The notes under the pieces: generated by a model
The model's input: only the letters and a program-made list of their open reading frames with translations
What the model was told of the DNA's origin: nothing
Databases searched by the model: none
Origin: an uncultured Tidjanibacter sp.
Lineage (GTDB): Bacteria; Bacteroidota; Bacteroidia; Bacteroidales; Rikenellaceae
NCBI GenBank assembly: GCA_934663885.1
Contig: CAKUKW010000017.1
Coordinates: 1-18,567, forward strand
Direction: 5' to 3'
Length of the DNA stretch: 18,567 bases
In this document: in pieces, positions 11,392 through 17,858 of the stretch
Layout: the number at the start of each line of letters is the position of its first letter
How positions within the stretch are numbered: the stretch's first letter is position 1
Made by a program: the position numbers and the translations under genes

Positions 11392-12015
11392 TTATTTCGG
11401 CAGGTAAACGATCTTTTTCGTCTCGAAGAATTCCTCGCTGAAATAGTCGGGGATGGAGAATATCGTGAATTTGCGGCCGGCAAGTGCGAGCTCTTCCGCC
11501 AGGTATCCGCCCTTGAGGCATATCATACCGTTCGGTAGCGTCCCTTTCTGCCCTTTCTCTATCTTTCCCCACATCCATTGCATGAGGTTCTTCATGTCGG
11601 TCACGGCCCTGCTTACCACGTAATCGAAACGGGCAGGGAGCTCTTCGGCCCGGCCGTTGACGACAGTAAGGTTCGCCAGCCCGGCGGCATCCGCCACTCC
11701 TTTTATCACTTCCGTTTTCTTCCTTATGGAGTCCACGGCCGTGAAATTCGCCCCGGGGAACATGATTGCCAGCGGTACCGCAGGAAAACCGCCGCCACTG
11801 CCTACGTCGCATACCCTTGCCCCGTCGTCGAAACGGCAAACCCGCGCTATGGCAAGTGAATGCAGTATATGCTTCAGGTATAGGCTGTCGAAGTCCTTGC
11901 GGGAAATGACATTTATTTTTGCGTTCCACTCCGCATAAGACCTTTCCAGGGACGAGAATTGTTCCCTTTGTATCTGTGTAAGTTCCGTCCCGAAATATTT
12001 TTCTACGAGTTCCAT
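11392..12015 (-). CDS. rsmG: 16S rRNA (guanine-N7)-methyltransferase
   Basis: Methylates N7 of G527 in 16S rRNA using S-adenosylmethionine. The 207-aa protein has the family beginning (amphipathic helices, then WNAKINVISRKD and YLKHILHSL), the SAM-binding loop CDVGSGGGFP (71-78), DSIRKKTEVI for the ribose-binding acid, and VVSRAVTDMKNL (SRA motif). Length is normal. It follows the FAD dehydrogenase gene with a 5-nt gap, so the two are co-transcribed. In E. coli the gene sits by the replication origin with mnmG; here the neighbour is a different flavoprotein. Loss of rsmG in several bacteria gives low-level streptomycin resistance, an established effect of the family. Confidence 0.95.
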   Translation of the reverse strand: MELVEKYFGTELTQIQREQFSSLERSYAEWNAKINVISRKDFDSLYLKHILHSLAIARVCRFDDGARVCDVGSGGGFPAVPLAIMFPGANFTAVDSIRKKTEVIKGVADAAGLANLTVVNGRAEELPARFDYVVSRAVTDMKNLMQWMWGKIEKGQKGTLPNGMICLKGGYLAEELALAGRKFTIFSIPDYFSEEFFETKKIVYLPK

Positions 12016-12020
12016 CCCTT

Positions 12021-13568
12021 TTATTTATTGTTGGCGAGCGCCTCGGCCACCCGTTCTCCGTCGAGTGCGGCCGATATTATCCCTCCGGCATAACCCGCTC
12101 CTTCCCCGCAGGGGTACAATCCCGAAACGACAGGGTGCATAAGGGTTTCCTGATCGCGCGGTATCCTTACCGGCGATGAAGTACGCGATTCGACGCCAGC
12201 TATAAGGGCTTCGGGTGTTACGAAACCCTTCATCCGGCGGTCAAATACGCGGAATCCCTCATGAAGAGCGACATTAATGAAATCCGGCAGCCATTGATCC
12301 AGCCTTGAGGGAACGAGCCCCGGAGCGAAGGACGATACAGGAAGTGATTCGGAATCCCTGCCTTTCATAAAGTCCGTAAGCCTCTGCGCCGGCGCCCTTT
12401 GACCCTGACCTCCGTTCGAGCGCGCCAGCCTCTCGAAACGTTTCCTTAATTCCAGTCCTGCCAGTGGCCCGAATTCGGGCTGGAGGGATCTGAAATCGAA
12501 AAGCCTCACCTCTGTGACTATCCCGGAGTTTGCCCAGCGGGAATTGCGCAGGGAGGACGACATACCGTTGACCACGCTCTCCGAAGAGTCGGTAAGGGCG
12601 GGAACGATAATGCCGCCCGGGCACATACAGAACGAATATACACCCCGTCCGGCAGCCTGCGCCACCAGCGAGTATGTTGCGGCGGGAAGGTATTCGCGGC
12701 CTGCGCCGTGATACTGAATGCCGTCTATCATTTCCTGGGGATGCTCTACCCTTACTCCCATTGCAAAAGGCTTTGCCTCGAGCAGTACGCCGCGCGAATG
12801 GAGCGCCTCGTAAATGTCGCCGGCCGAATGACCCGTGGCAAGGATGACGGCTTTACCCTCGATCCTTTCGTTTCCCACGGAAACTCCCTTGATATGCCCG
12901 CCTTTTATAAGAAAATCCGTAACCCTCGAATTGAAGAAAAATTTGCCCCCACTGCGGATTATCGTTTCCCTCATCGCACTCATAATGCCGGGAAGCCTGT
13001 CCGTACCTATATGGGGATGGGCGTCGTAAAGTATCTCAGGATCGGCGCCGTGGAAAACGAGTACTTCCAGTGCGCGGTTGTAATCGCCCCTTTTTTTGCT
13101 CCTCGTAAAGAGTTTGCCGTCCGAAAACGTACCCGCCCCGCCTTCGCCGAAAGCGTAGTTGGAGTCCGGGTCGAGCGGCTCGTTGCGGCTCAGTGCGGCA
13201 ACGTCCCGCCTGCGAGCGGAAACCTCTTTACCGCGCTCTGTTATCAGCGGCCTGTAACCCAGCTCTATGAGCCTCAGGGCCGCGAAAAGTCCGGCAGGAC
13301 CCGCCCCCACTATCACTACTTCTTCCGCATTGCTTACATCGGGGTATTCGAAATGTATGGCTCCGGGCAAAGGCTCTTTATCGACAAACAACTCGAGGGT
13401 AAGGTTTACTTTCACCCCTCCGCCACGTGCGTCTATCGAACGTTTGACGATCCTTGCAAGGGCTATTTCACCTTCCTTTACGCCGGCCCTGCGGGCGGCC
13501 ACGGGTATATATACCGATTTGTCGGCTGCCTGCTTCGGAGAAAGCGTAAGGGTTATCGTTCTGGACAT
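12021..13568 (-). CDS. COG2509-type FAD-dependent dehydrogenase
   Basis: Predicted cytosolic flavoprotein of the uncharacterised COG2509 family (515 aa). A small N-terminal domain (1-80, containing AARRAGVKEGEIALARIVKR) precedes the Rossmann fold with VVIVGAGPAGLFAAL (GxGxxG at 88-93) and the acidic ribose ligand E111. The flavin-binding segment contains YAFGEGGAGTFSDGKL; a second dinucleotide strand is AVILATGHSAGD; and the C terminus has the FAD signature GLYPCGEGAGYAGGI. The frame is open 60 codons further upstream, but that stretch runs through the promoter and into the 25-bp repeat. The Met giving MSRTITLTLS fits the family start and lies 18 nt after a -7 box, so it is chosen. Substrate unknown. 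It overlaps no gene and leads directly into rsmG. Confidence 0.9.
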   Translation of the reverse strand: MSRTITLTLSPKQAADKSVYIPVAARRAGVKEGEIALARIVKRSIDARGGGVKVNLTLELFVDKEPLPGAIHFEYPDVSNAEEVVIVGAGPAGLFAALRLIELGYRPLITERGKEVSARRRDVAALSRNEPLDPDSNYAFGEGGAGTFSDGKLFTRSKKRGDYNRALEVLVFHGADPEILYDAHPHIGTDRLPGIMSAMRETIIRSGGKFFFNSRVTDFLIKGGHIKGVSVGNERIEGKAVILATGHSAGDIYEALHSRGVLLEAKPFAMGVRVEHPQEMIDGIQYHGAGREYLPAATYSLVAQAAGRGVYSFCMCPGGIIVPALTDSSESVVNGMSSSLRNSRWANSGIVTEVRLFDFRSLQPEFGPLAGLELRKRFERLARSNGGQGQRAPAQRLTDFMKGRDSESLPVSSFAPGLVPSRLDQWLPDFINVALHEGFRVFDRRMKGFVTPEALIAGVESRTSSPVRIPRDQETLMHPVVSGLYPCGEGAGYAGGIISAALDGERVAEALANNK

Positions 13569-13586
13569 AAAAAGCAGTTTATACGG

Positions 13587-13594
13587 CAAAAGTA
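13587..13594 (-). promoter_or_regulatory. -7 promoter element for the FAD dehydrogenase-rsmG unit
   Basis: On the - strand this reads TACTTTTG, matching TAnnTTTG, 18 nt before the chosen start codon. No clear TTTG sits at the expected distance upstream. Its position supports the internal start of the FAD gene over the longer frame. Confidence 0.5.
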
Positions 13595-13669
13595 ACATAT
13601 ATTTTCCATATAGAACCGACGGCCTTTCCTGCACGGTTTTCAGCAGGTAATGGGAATTACGGTTTTTTG

Positions 13670-13772
13670 CTATATTTGTAGAATATAGGAGGCGCCTTGG
13701 CATAGCTCCCGCAAGAAAACTTGCCTTCGCTCTGCGCTCGGCTTTCACTATATTTGTAGAATATAGGAGGCG
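13670..13772. repeat. Two identical 25-bp dyad repeats with promoter-like boxes
   Basis: Identical 25-bp copies lie at 13670-13694 and 13748-13772, 78 bp apart start to start. Each begins with a perfect dyad, CTATATT-TGTAG-AATATAG, followed by GAGGCG, and each contains TATATTTG, a + strand -7 match (13671-13678 and 13749-13756). The 53 bp between them include a GCAAG-AAAA-CTTGC hairpin and the string CGCTCTGCGCTCGGCTTTCA. The block lies in the divergent gap between the FAD and GT2 genes. It could be a promoter-bearing dispersed repeat, a local duplication or paired operators. Confidence 0.6.
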
Positions 13773-13819
13773 GTTCGGGCAAACTGGAAGTAAACTTTCA
13801 TTTACCTCTAACCTTTAAC

Positions 13820-13827
13820 TATATTTG
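13820..13827 (+). promoter_or_regulatory. -7 promoter element for the GT2 gene
   Basis: TATATTTG, 20 nt before the ATG, in the context CTATATTTGTA shared with the two upstream dyad repeats (first 11 bases identical). A weak TTTC at 13796-13799 lies 20 nt upstream as a possible -33 element. Confidence 0.55.
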
Positions 13828-13847
13828 TATTTATAATACCCGCCGAA

Positions 13848-14567
13848 ATGCGAAAACTGGTCATAATACCTACTTACAACGAAAAGGAGAACATCTCCGC
13901 CATGATCACCAGAATCTTTTCACTTCCGGAAGATTTTCATTTGCTCGTCATTGACGACGGTTCGCCCGACGGTACGGCAGATATCGTGAGGGGACGGCAG
14001 GAGGAGTTTCCGGAAGAGCTTTTTCTTATAGAAAGACAAGGTAAATTAGGGCTTGGGACGGCATACCTGGCGGGTTTTAGGTGGGGACTGGAACATGGTT
14101 ACAATTATATTTTCGAGATGGACGCAGATTTCTCGCATAATCCCGAAGATTTGCTGAGACTTTATTCGCAGGCGCGCAAGGGCGCGGATGTGGTGATAGG
14201 ATCGCGCTATATCCAGGGTGTGAATGTGGTCAACTGGCCGATGTTGCGGTTGCTGATGTCGTATTTCGCCTCGATGTACGTACGTATAGTGACCCGCATG
14301 CCTGTCCGGGACGCCACGGCGGGCTTCGTGTGTTACTCGCGGGAGGTATTGGAGAAAATGGCGCTGGACAATGTGAAAATGAAAGGGTACGGTTTCCAGA
14401 TCGAGATGAAATATACCGCATGGAAACTCGGCTTTAAACTCAAAGAGGTTTCGATAGTTTTTACCGAACGGGTGCTCGGGACTTCAAAAATGAGCAGCGG
14501 CATTTTCGGCGAAGCCTTCTGGGGAGTAATCAAACTCCGGTTTCGCAGGATAAAAGAAAAAGGATAA
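13848..14567 (+). CDS. Polyprenol-phosphate mannose synthase-like glycosyltransferase (GT2)
   Basis: Cytoplasmic-face GT-A glycosyltransferase that should move a sugar, typically mannose from GDP-mannose, to a polyprenyl phosphate, making a lipid-linked donor for glycan assembly. The 239-aa chain starts with VIIPTYNEKENI. It has DDGSPDGTADIV (D36/D37, nucleotide binding), GLGTAYLAGFRWGLEHG, the metal-binding FEMDADFSHNPED (D92/D94), VIGSRYIQGV, and the acceptor-region RDATAGFVCYSREVLE. These are the DPM1-class signatures. It ends after the catalytic domain with a basic tail and no membrane helices, like the short soluble DPM1 type, so membrane contact would be peripheral. Its own promoter lies just upstream and a strong terminator follows. 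The exact sugar is inferred from family. Confidence 0.87.
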   Translation: MRKLVIIPTYNEKENISAMITRIFSLPEDFHLLVIDDGSPDGTADIVRGRQEEFPEELFLIERQGKLGLGTAYLAGFRWGLEHGYNYIFEMDADFSHNPEDLLRLYSQARKGADVVIGSRYIQGVNVVNWPMLRLLMSYFASMYVRIVTRMPVRDATAGFVCYSREVLEKMALDNVKMKGYGFQIEMKYTAWKLGFKLKEVSIVFTERVLGTSKMSSGIFGEAFWGVIKLRFRRIKEKG

Positions 14568-14584
14568 CGCTCTTCCCGGCTATA

Positions 14585-14637
14585 CAAAATAGAAGAAACC
14601 CCGGCGAATTAATTTCGCCGGGGTTTCTTCTATTTTG
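14585..14637. terminator. Bidirectional terminator with 24-bp perfect arms
   Basis: The arms at 14585-14608 and 14614-14637 are perfect reverse complements around a 5-nt loop. The GC core CCCCGGCGAA/TTCGCCGGGG is flanked by AAAATAGAAGAAA on one side and its complement on the other, so each strand has a pyrimidine-rich exit. It lies between convergent genes and should end transcription from both. Confidence 0.9.
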
Positions 14638-14669
14638 CCGTCCCAGAAGGGAGACTCATCTGAACTGGT

Positions 14670-16343
14670 TTATTCGAAGCCGAAAGTCGAAAGGTTTTCG
14701 AGGTTCTGTTTCGCTTCCTTGACACCGTTGCGCGATGCCTGGCGGAAATATTTCTCCGCAAGCTCCATGTCGCCGTCCATTACTGCGAGAACACCCATAT
14801 TATTTAGTGCCTTGTCGTAGCCTTCCACTTTTTTGAGGTACATACGCGCCATCTCAACGTCTCCTTCGCGAAGGGCCATAGCCGCCATGTTGTTGTTGGC
14901 TACGTTATCGTTCGGGTAGAAACGGATGGCGGTCTGGTATGCGTTCCTGTATTCTGCCGAATTCATCGGGTAGCTTTCCGCTATCTGGTAAAATTCGTAA
15001 AGGCTGAGGTGCTGCGGGTTCGTCTTGATCACCTCCCTGCCTTTTTCAACTGTGAACGGCTCTACAGTGTATTGTATGCTGTACTCGGTGCGCCTGAGCT
15101 GCGGATAATGGTCTTTCAGCAACGTGTTGTAGGTTACGCCTTTGTCTAGCGCGCGGATCTTCGCGTCGCGTGCATCGGGATCGGTAGTGGTTGAAATGAT
15201 GTCCAGAACCTGCGCTTTATGCATAAGGTCGGATTTAGCTACCCAGCGGCTTACGCTGTCCCAATCTTCGGCAACATTGGAAGTCTGAATTGTCTTCGCA
15301 TCAAAGTTATACCTGTTCTGGATCATGCCGCTAAGGGTATTTACGCGGCCTTTTGAAAGGTCGTTGTTATGTGCGTAACGCCCCTCGGGAGAAGCGTATC
15401 CCGTCATTTTGATGCCGGTAATTTTTACATCCTCGTTATTCACAACGTTGTCGGTGAAGTCATACAGCCGTTTCATTTCCATTGCGTTGTCGGAAAGGTT
15501 GAGGTCGAGGTCGGTGCGGTTTACCTTGAAGATGACGCGGGCGGTCATTTTGTCCGAACGTGCTTTCACGGTTTCAATTTCGGGCTCGATGAACACTACC
15601 TGGGGAGGAAGCGGATTGTAAAGGGTTCCGAAATCGCCTGCGAAAGCGATATCACGGTTGTTGCATCCGCCGAGTTCACGCTGGAGAATGATCTCCGCAC
15701 CGTGCATCCAGGGCTGGAACGGGAACGAAGCCACGTACCTGACAGCGTTGGAAGTGAGGAGCCCGGTTCCGAGCGGATTCTTGCGAAGCTCGCGCCTCTT
15801 TTCGCGAAGGTCCTGGCGGGTCATAACGACAGTTTCGTAAGGAACCATTTCGCCTGCCGATTCGCCGTACTGTTCGTGCCTTCGATCCAGCTTGCTATAG
15901 CATTTATCGCCCACGAAAACCACGGGACGCATACGGAGCGAGTTATCGCCGTTCACGAGGTAAGGAGTGATAACGTATTCCTCGTTGCGCTCGATAAGGA
16001 GGCGGTCGTAGTTAATGTAGAATTCGACGTTGATTGTTTCGCCGATCCTTGCCGATTCGGAAGAAATTACCTTAACCACTTCCATGCCGTCGTACATACC
16101 CATATAGCCGCCGGGCACAACTACCAGGTCGCCTGTGCGGTGCGAACGCATGTGGTGGTCCTTGTGGTGCATTCCCGCTTTTTCCATCTGGCGTTCGGCG
16201 CGCCGCTCGGCGCGTTTCACTTCCTTTTCGGATACTGTTACCGTTTCGTTGCGGCGTTCCGGACGTTTGTTTTGCCCGCTCTGGGCGAAAGCCGCGGAGC
16301 TTATCATAAGCACTCCGGCCATAATTAATACAATTCTTTTCAT
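14670..16343 (-). CDS. DUF3868 / OmpA-like envelope protein with C-terminal TPR repeats
   Basis: Exported envelope protein of 557 aa, function unproven. Residues 1-20 are a Sec signal peptide ending AFAQ. A strongly charged stretch rich in R, E and H follows (24-70, ending HHKDHHMRSHR). The next part (about 75-260) looks like a DUF3868 beta domain. Residues 268-350 are OmpA-like: VIFKVNRTDLDLN, then VKITGIKMTGYASPEG (306-321) with NNDLSKGRVNTL, the peptidoglycan-associated pattern. The C-terminal 90 residues form about two to three TPR units (RFYPNDNVANNNMAAMALREGD; ALNNMGVLAVMDGDMELAEKYF). In other Bacteroidales, DUF3868 genes often accompany DUF3575 and fimbrial genes. Neither is present here and the gene stands alone. 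It may anchor the outer membrane or a surface structure to the cell wall. Confidence 0.8.
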   Translation of the reverse strand: MKRIVLIMAGVLMISSAAFAQSGQNKRPERRNETVTVSEKEVKRAERRAERQMEKAGMHHKDHHMRSHRTGDLVVVPGGYMGMYDGMEVVKVISSESARIGETINVEFYINYDRLLIERNEEYVITPYLVNGDNSLRMRPVVFVGDKCYSKLDRRHEQYGESAGEMVPYETVVMTRQDLREKRRELRKNPLGTGLLTSNAVRYVASFPFQPWMHGAEIILQRELGGCNNRDIAFAGDFGTLYNPLPPQVVFIEPEIETVKARSDKMTARVIFKVNRTDLDLNLSDNAMEMKRLYDFTDNVVNNEDVKITGIKMTGYASPEGRYAHNNDLSKGRVNTLSGMIQNRYNFDAKTIQTSNVAEDWDSVSRWVAKSDLMHKAQVLDIISTTTDPDARDAKIRALDKGVTYNTLLKDHYPQLRRTEYSIQYTVEPFTVEKGREVIKTNPQHLSLYEFYQIAESYPMNSAEYRNAYQTAIRFYPNDNVANNNMAAMALREGDVEMARMYLKKVEGYDKALNNMGVLAVMDGDMELAEKYFRQASRNGVKEAKQNLENLSTFGFE

Positions 16344-16753
16344 AATTCAGTTATTATTTAAAATGTGTGTTGAACTTCCTTGTTCGCATTTCCGCCCATC
16401 GATATGGGTGGGGAAATGGCCCCAAACCGTTTTTAAGCCGTACCGGCCATTGCGGCATAAGATTCAATGCAAATAATGTGCAAAAATGATATTTGACCTG
16501 AATTATTCCCAAAAATCAGGCGATTATGAAAATATTTAACACAGATATCGCAGTCTTTAAATCGATATAAACCTAACAATTTACTGGCGTTCCCATCGTT
16601 TAATTGATATGGGCGAGGCACTGCCGCCCCGGTTGCAGATCTGATTACAGGGATACAGGAACCGAGGGACGGAAAATAAAGAACCGGAGGGACGGCGCAC
16701 AATGCTGCCCCTGTGGTTTACCGGTTAATGTTGCCTGAGATTATTCTACAGGG
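16344..16753. other. Non-coding gap upstream of the OmpA-like gene
   Basis: No credible gene or RNA is visible. Two related hairpins with CCCATCG and ATATGGG arms lie at 16395-16408 (4-nt centre) and 16592-16613 (8-nt centre). A 14-bp near-repeat, AACCG(G)AGGGACGG, occurs twice around 16660-16700. I found no exact TAnnTTTG for the OmpA-like gene by eye. An 89-codon - strand frame (16433-16702) has no recognisable features and is treated as chance. Confidence 0.4.
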
Positions 16754-17088
16754 TTAAAACACTCCCGCCGGGAATACCGCACTCCAACCGCCGGCGTATC
16801 GGATGTCGATCAGCAGTAGCCCGCATAACAGAACAATAAGAATTATCTGGGACCAGTCTACGACTTTCTCTTTTATCATTCTTATTATGAATAGTATCAA
16901 ACACAGTAGCATAATCACAGAATACGTTATGATATTGACGTGCACCGAAAGAGTTTGATTGAAAACATATTTTAGGACGATGCCTGTCATGACAACTATA
17001 AAAAAAACAATCCGATAAATTTATATAATTTATCATATTTACCGTGATCGGATTTAGGAGATTTAAAATTCGTAAATATATGTTTCAT
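16754..17088 (-). pseudogene. Third copy of the 3-TM small protein, broken by a -1 frameshift in a T8 run
   Basis: The frame opens MKHIFTNFKSPKSDHGKYDK, colinear with the second copy, and stops at codon 31. A run of eight T on the - strand (A run 17000-17007) sits just before the break. Adding one base restores a 111-aa protein matching copy two along its whole length (continuing IVVMTGIVLKYVFNQTLS). The span is 335 nt against 336 nt in the intact copies. The tail is also altered: GGWSAVFPAGVF instead of GGWSAVFSPAAF. It is the last of the array. It could be a decayed copy, a phase-variable gene or a sequencing error in the homopolymer; the changed tail favours decay. The 78-aa frame from an internal Met (16990) could still make two membrane segments. 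Confidence 0.75.
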
Positions 17089-17102
17089 ACCGGTAATTTT
17101 AA

Positions 17103-17174
17103 TTTGGTGCCACTTCGTTTATCAAACATTTGTTAAAATGCAGCGGGTGAAAATACTGCGCTCCAACCTCCGGC
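17103..17174 (-). repeat. 72-bp block conserved behind copies one and two of the small gene array
   Basis: Matches 17488-17559 at 70 of 72 positions by eye. Each block covers the last 13 or so codons of a small protein gene and about 30 bp past its stop. It includes a palindrome, CAAACGTTTG in one copy and CAAACATTTG in the other. The rest of the two genes is much less alike, so identity is concentrated at the 3' ends. The third copy lacks the block downstream. Confidence 0.7.
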
Positions 17175-17468
17175 ATCGTTAATATCTATCAACAGAAGTC
17201 CTGACAACAGCACTATAACAACTATCTGGGACCAGTCCACCACTTTTTCTTTTATCATTCTTATAATGAATAACCCAAGACACACCAACATCATAACGGA
17301 ATATGTAATAATATTAGTCCTTGTAGAAAGGGTTTGACTGAAAACGTATCTTAATACGACCCCTATAACCACAATTATTAAAAAGAGCCATCCGATAAAT
17401 CGGTATACTTTATCATATTTTCCATGATCTGATTTGGAAGATTCAAAAGTTGTATATATATGTTTCAT
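17133..17468 (-). CDS. Small 3-TM membrane protein, array copy two
   Basis: Function and family not recognised. The 111-aa protein has a polar, basic N terminus (1-22). Three predicted membrane helices follow: about 23-42 (FIGWLFLIIVVIGVVL), 52-70 and 78-95. It ends in the tail DAGGWSAVFSPAAF (98-111). Basic residues cluster in the N terminus and in the second loop (RMIKEK), so positive-inside predicts N-in and a periplasmic C-terminal tail. It aligns without gaps to copy one (53 of 111 identical; the last 14 all identical). The intergenic gap is 49 nt. Base composition is low in GC (about 34% over 17161-17460), unlike the genes left of 16343. In context it is a plausible immunity or partner protein for the lipoprotein upstream, which is inference. 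Confidence 0.7.
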   Translation of the reverse strand: MKHIYTTFESSKSDHGKYDKVYRFIGWLFLIIVVIGVVLRYVFSQTLSTRTNIITYSVMMLVCLGLFIIRMIKEKVVDWSQIVVIVLLSGLLLIDINDAGGWSAVFSPAAF

Positions 17469-17487
17469 ATCTATATGAGGTTTTTAG

Positions 17488-17559
17488 TTTGGTGCAACTT
17501 CGTTTATCAAACGTTTGTTAAAATGCAGCGGGTGAAAATACTGCGCTCCAACCTCCGGC
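17488..17559 (-). repeat. 72-bp conserved block, second occurrence (behind copy one)
   Basis: Partner of 17103-17174; two mismatches between them. It begins in the gap before copy two, spans the copy one stop codon and ends in the codons for the conserved tail. It may mark the unit of tandem duplication (about 380-385 bp, start to start of successive copies). Confidence 0.7.
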
Positions 17560-17853
17560 GTCGCTAACGTCAATTAATGTCAATGCCAGCATGATTGCTA
17601 TAAGTAAGACAGTAGACCAATCGATTACCTTGTCCGTTATCATCCGCGCTATAAAAAGAATGAGCAGGACCAACGTGAGAGCGCAATAAAGTATGACACG
17701 GCCCTGCAATGAAAATGTGCTGCCTAGGATAAACCTCAGGAGTAGAATCAAGAGCATACAGCCTGCAAATACCCATCCAAGAATATTATACATGCGGGTA
17801 TATTTATCGGAAGAAATTTTTGACGAATTTATTGTGGTAAATTTATGTTTCAT
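17518..17853 (-). CDS. Small 3-TM membrane protein, array copy one
   Basis: First of the three copies, 111 aa, starting 5 nt after the lipoprotein stop codon, so translation is probably coupled. Layout matches copy two: polar N terminus MKHKFTTINSSKISSDKYTR, helices about 23-43 (ILGWVFAGCMLLILLLRFIL), 53-70 and 79-95, basic/acidic second loop RMITDKVIDWS, and tail DAGGWSAVFSPAAF. Outside the tail it has diverged to about 40% identity from copy two (39 of 97), while the tail is unchanged, pointing to selection or recombination on the tail. Family not recognised. Possible roles are immunity to the C-terminal module of the lipoprotein, or membrane partner in its export or function. Nothing suggests an enzyme. 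Confidence 0.72.
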   Translation of the reverse strand: MKHKFTTINSSKISSDKYTRMYNILGWVFAGCMLLILLLRFILGSTFSLQGRVILYCALTLVLLILFIARMITDKVIDWSTVLLIAIMLALTLIDVSDAGGWSAVFSPAAF

Positions 17854-17858
17854 GTCTT

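Noticed and set aside
12708..13595. 295-codon + strand frame opposite the FAD dehydrogenase
   Set aside because: Antisense to an intact flavoprotein gene; composition reflects the complementary strand and there is no promoter or domain.
13569..13748. N-terminal extension of the FAD dehydrogenase by 60 codons
   Set aside because: It reads through a -7 promoter box and into the 25-bp repeat, has no family resemblance, and the internal Met gives the expected start MSRTITLTLS.
15369..16328. 319-codon + strand frame opposite the OmpA-like gene
   Set aside because: Antisense shadow of a gene with a clear signal peptide, OmpA-like motif and TPRs.
16592..16613. CCCATCG/ATATGGG hairpins as CRISPR-like or transposon ends
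   Set aside because: Only two imperfect copies about 200 bp apart, no regular spacers, no transposase and no target duplication visible.
16433..16702. 89-codon - strand frame in the gap upstream of the OmpA-like gene
   Set aside because: No signal, motif or promoter; mixed residue use typical of random translation.
17103..17559. 72-bp blocks as integron attC sites
   Set aside because: No integrase gene in the window, the blocks include coding sequence, and the core palindrome lacks attC features such as GTTRRRY ends.
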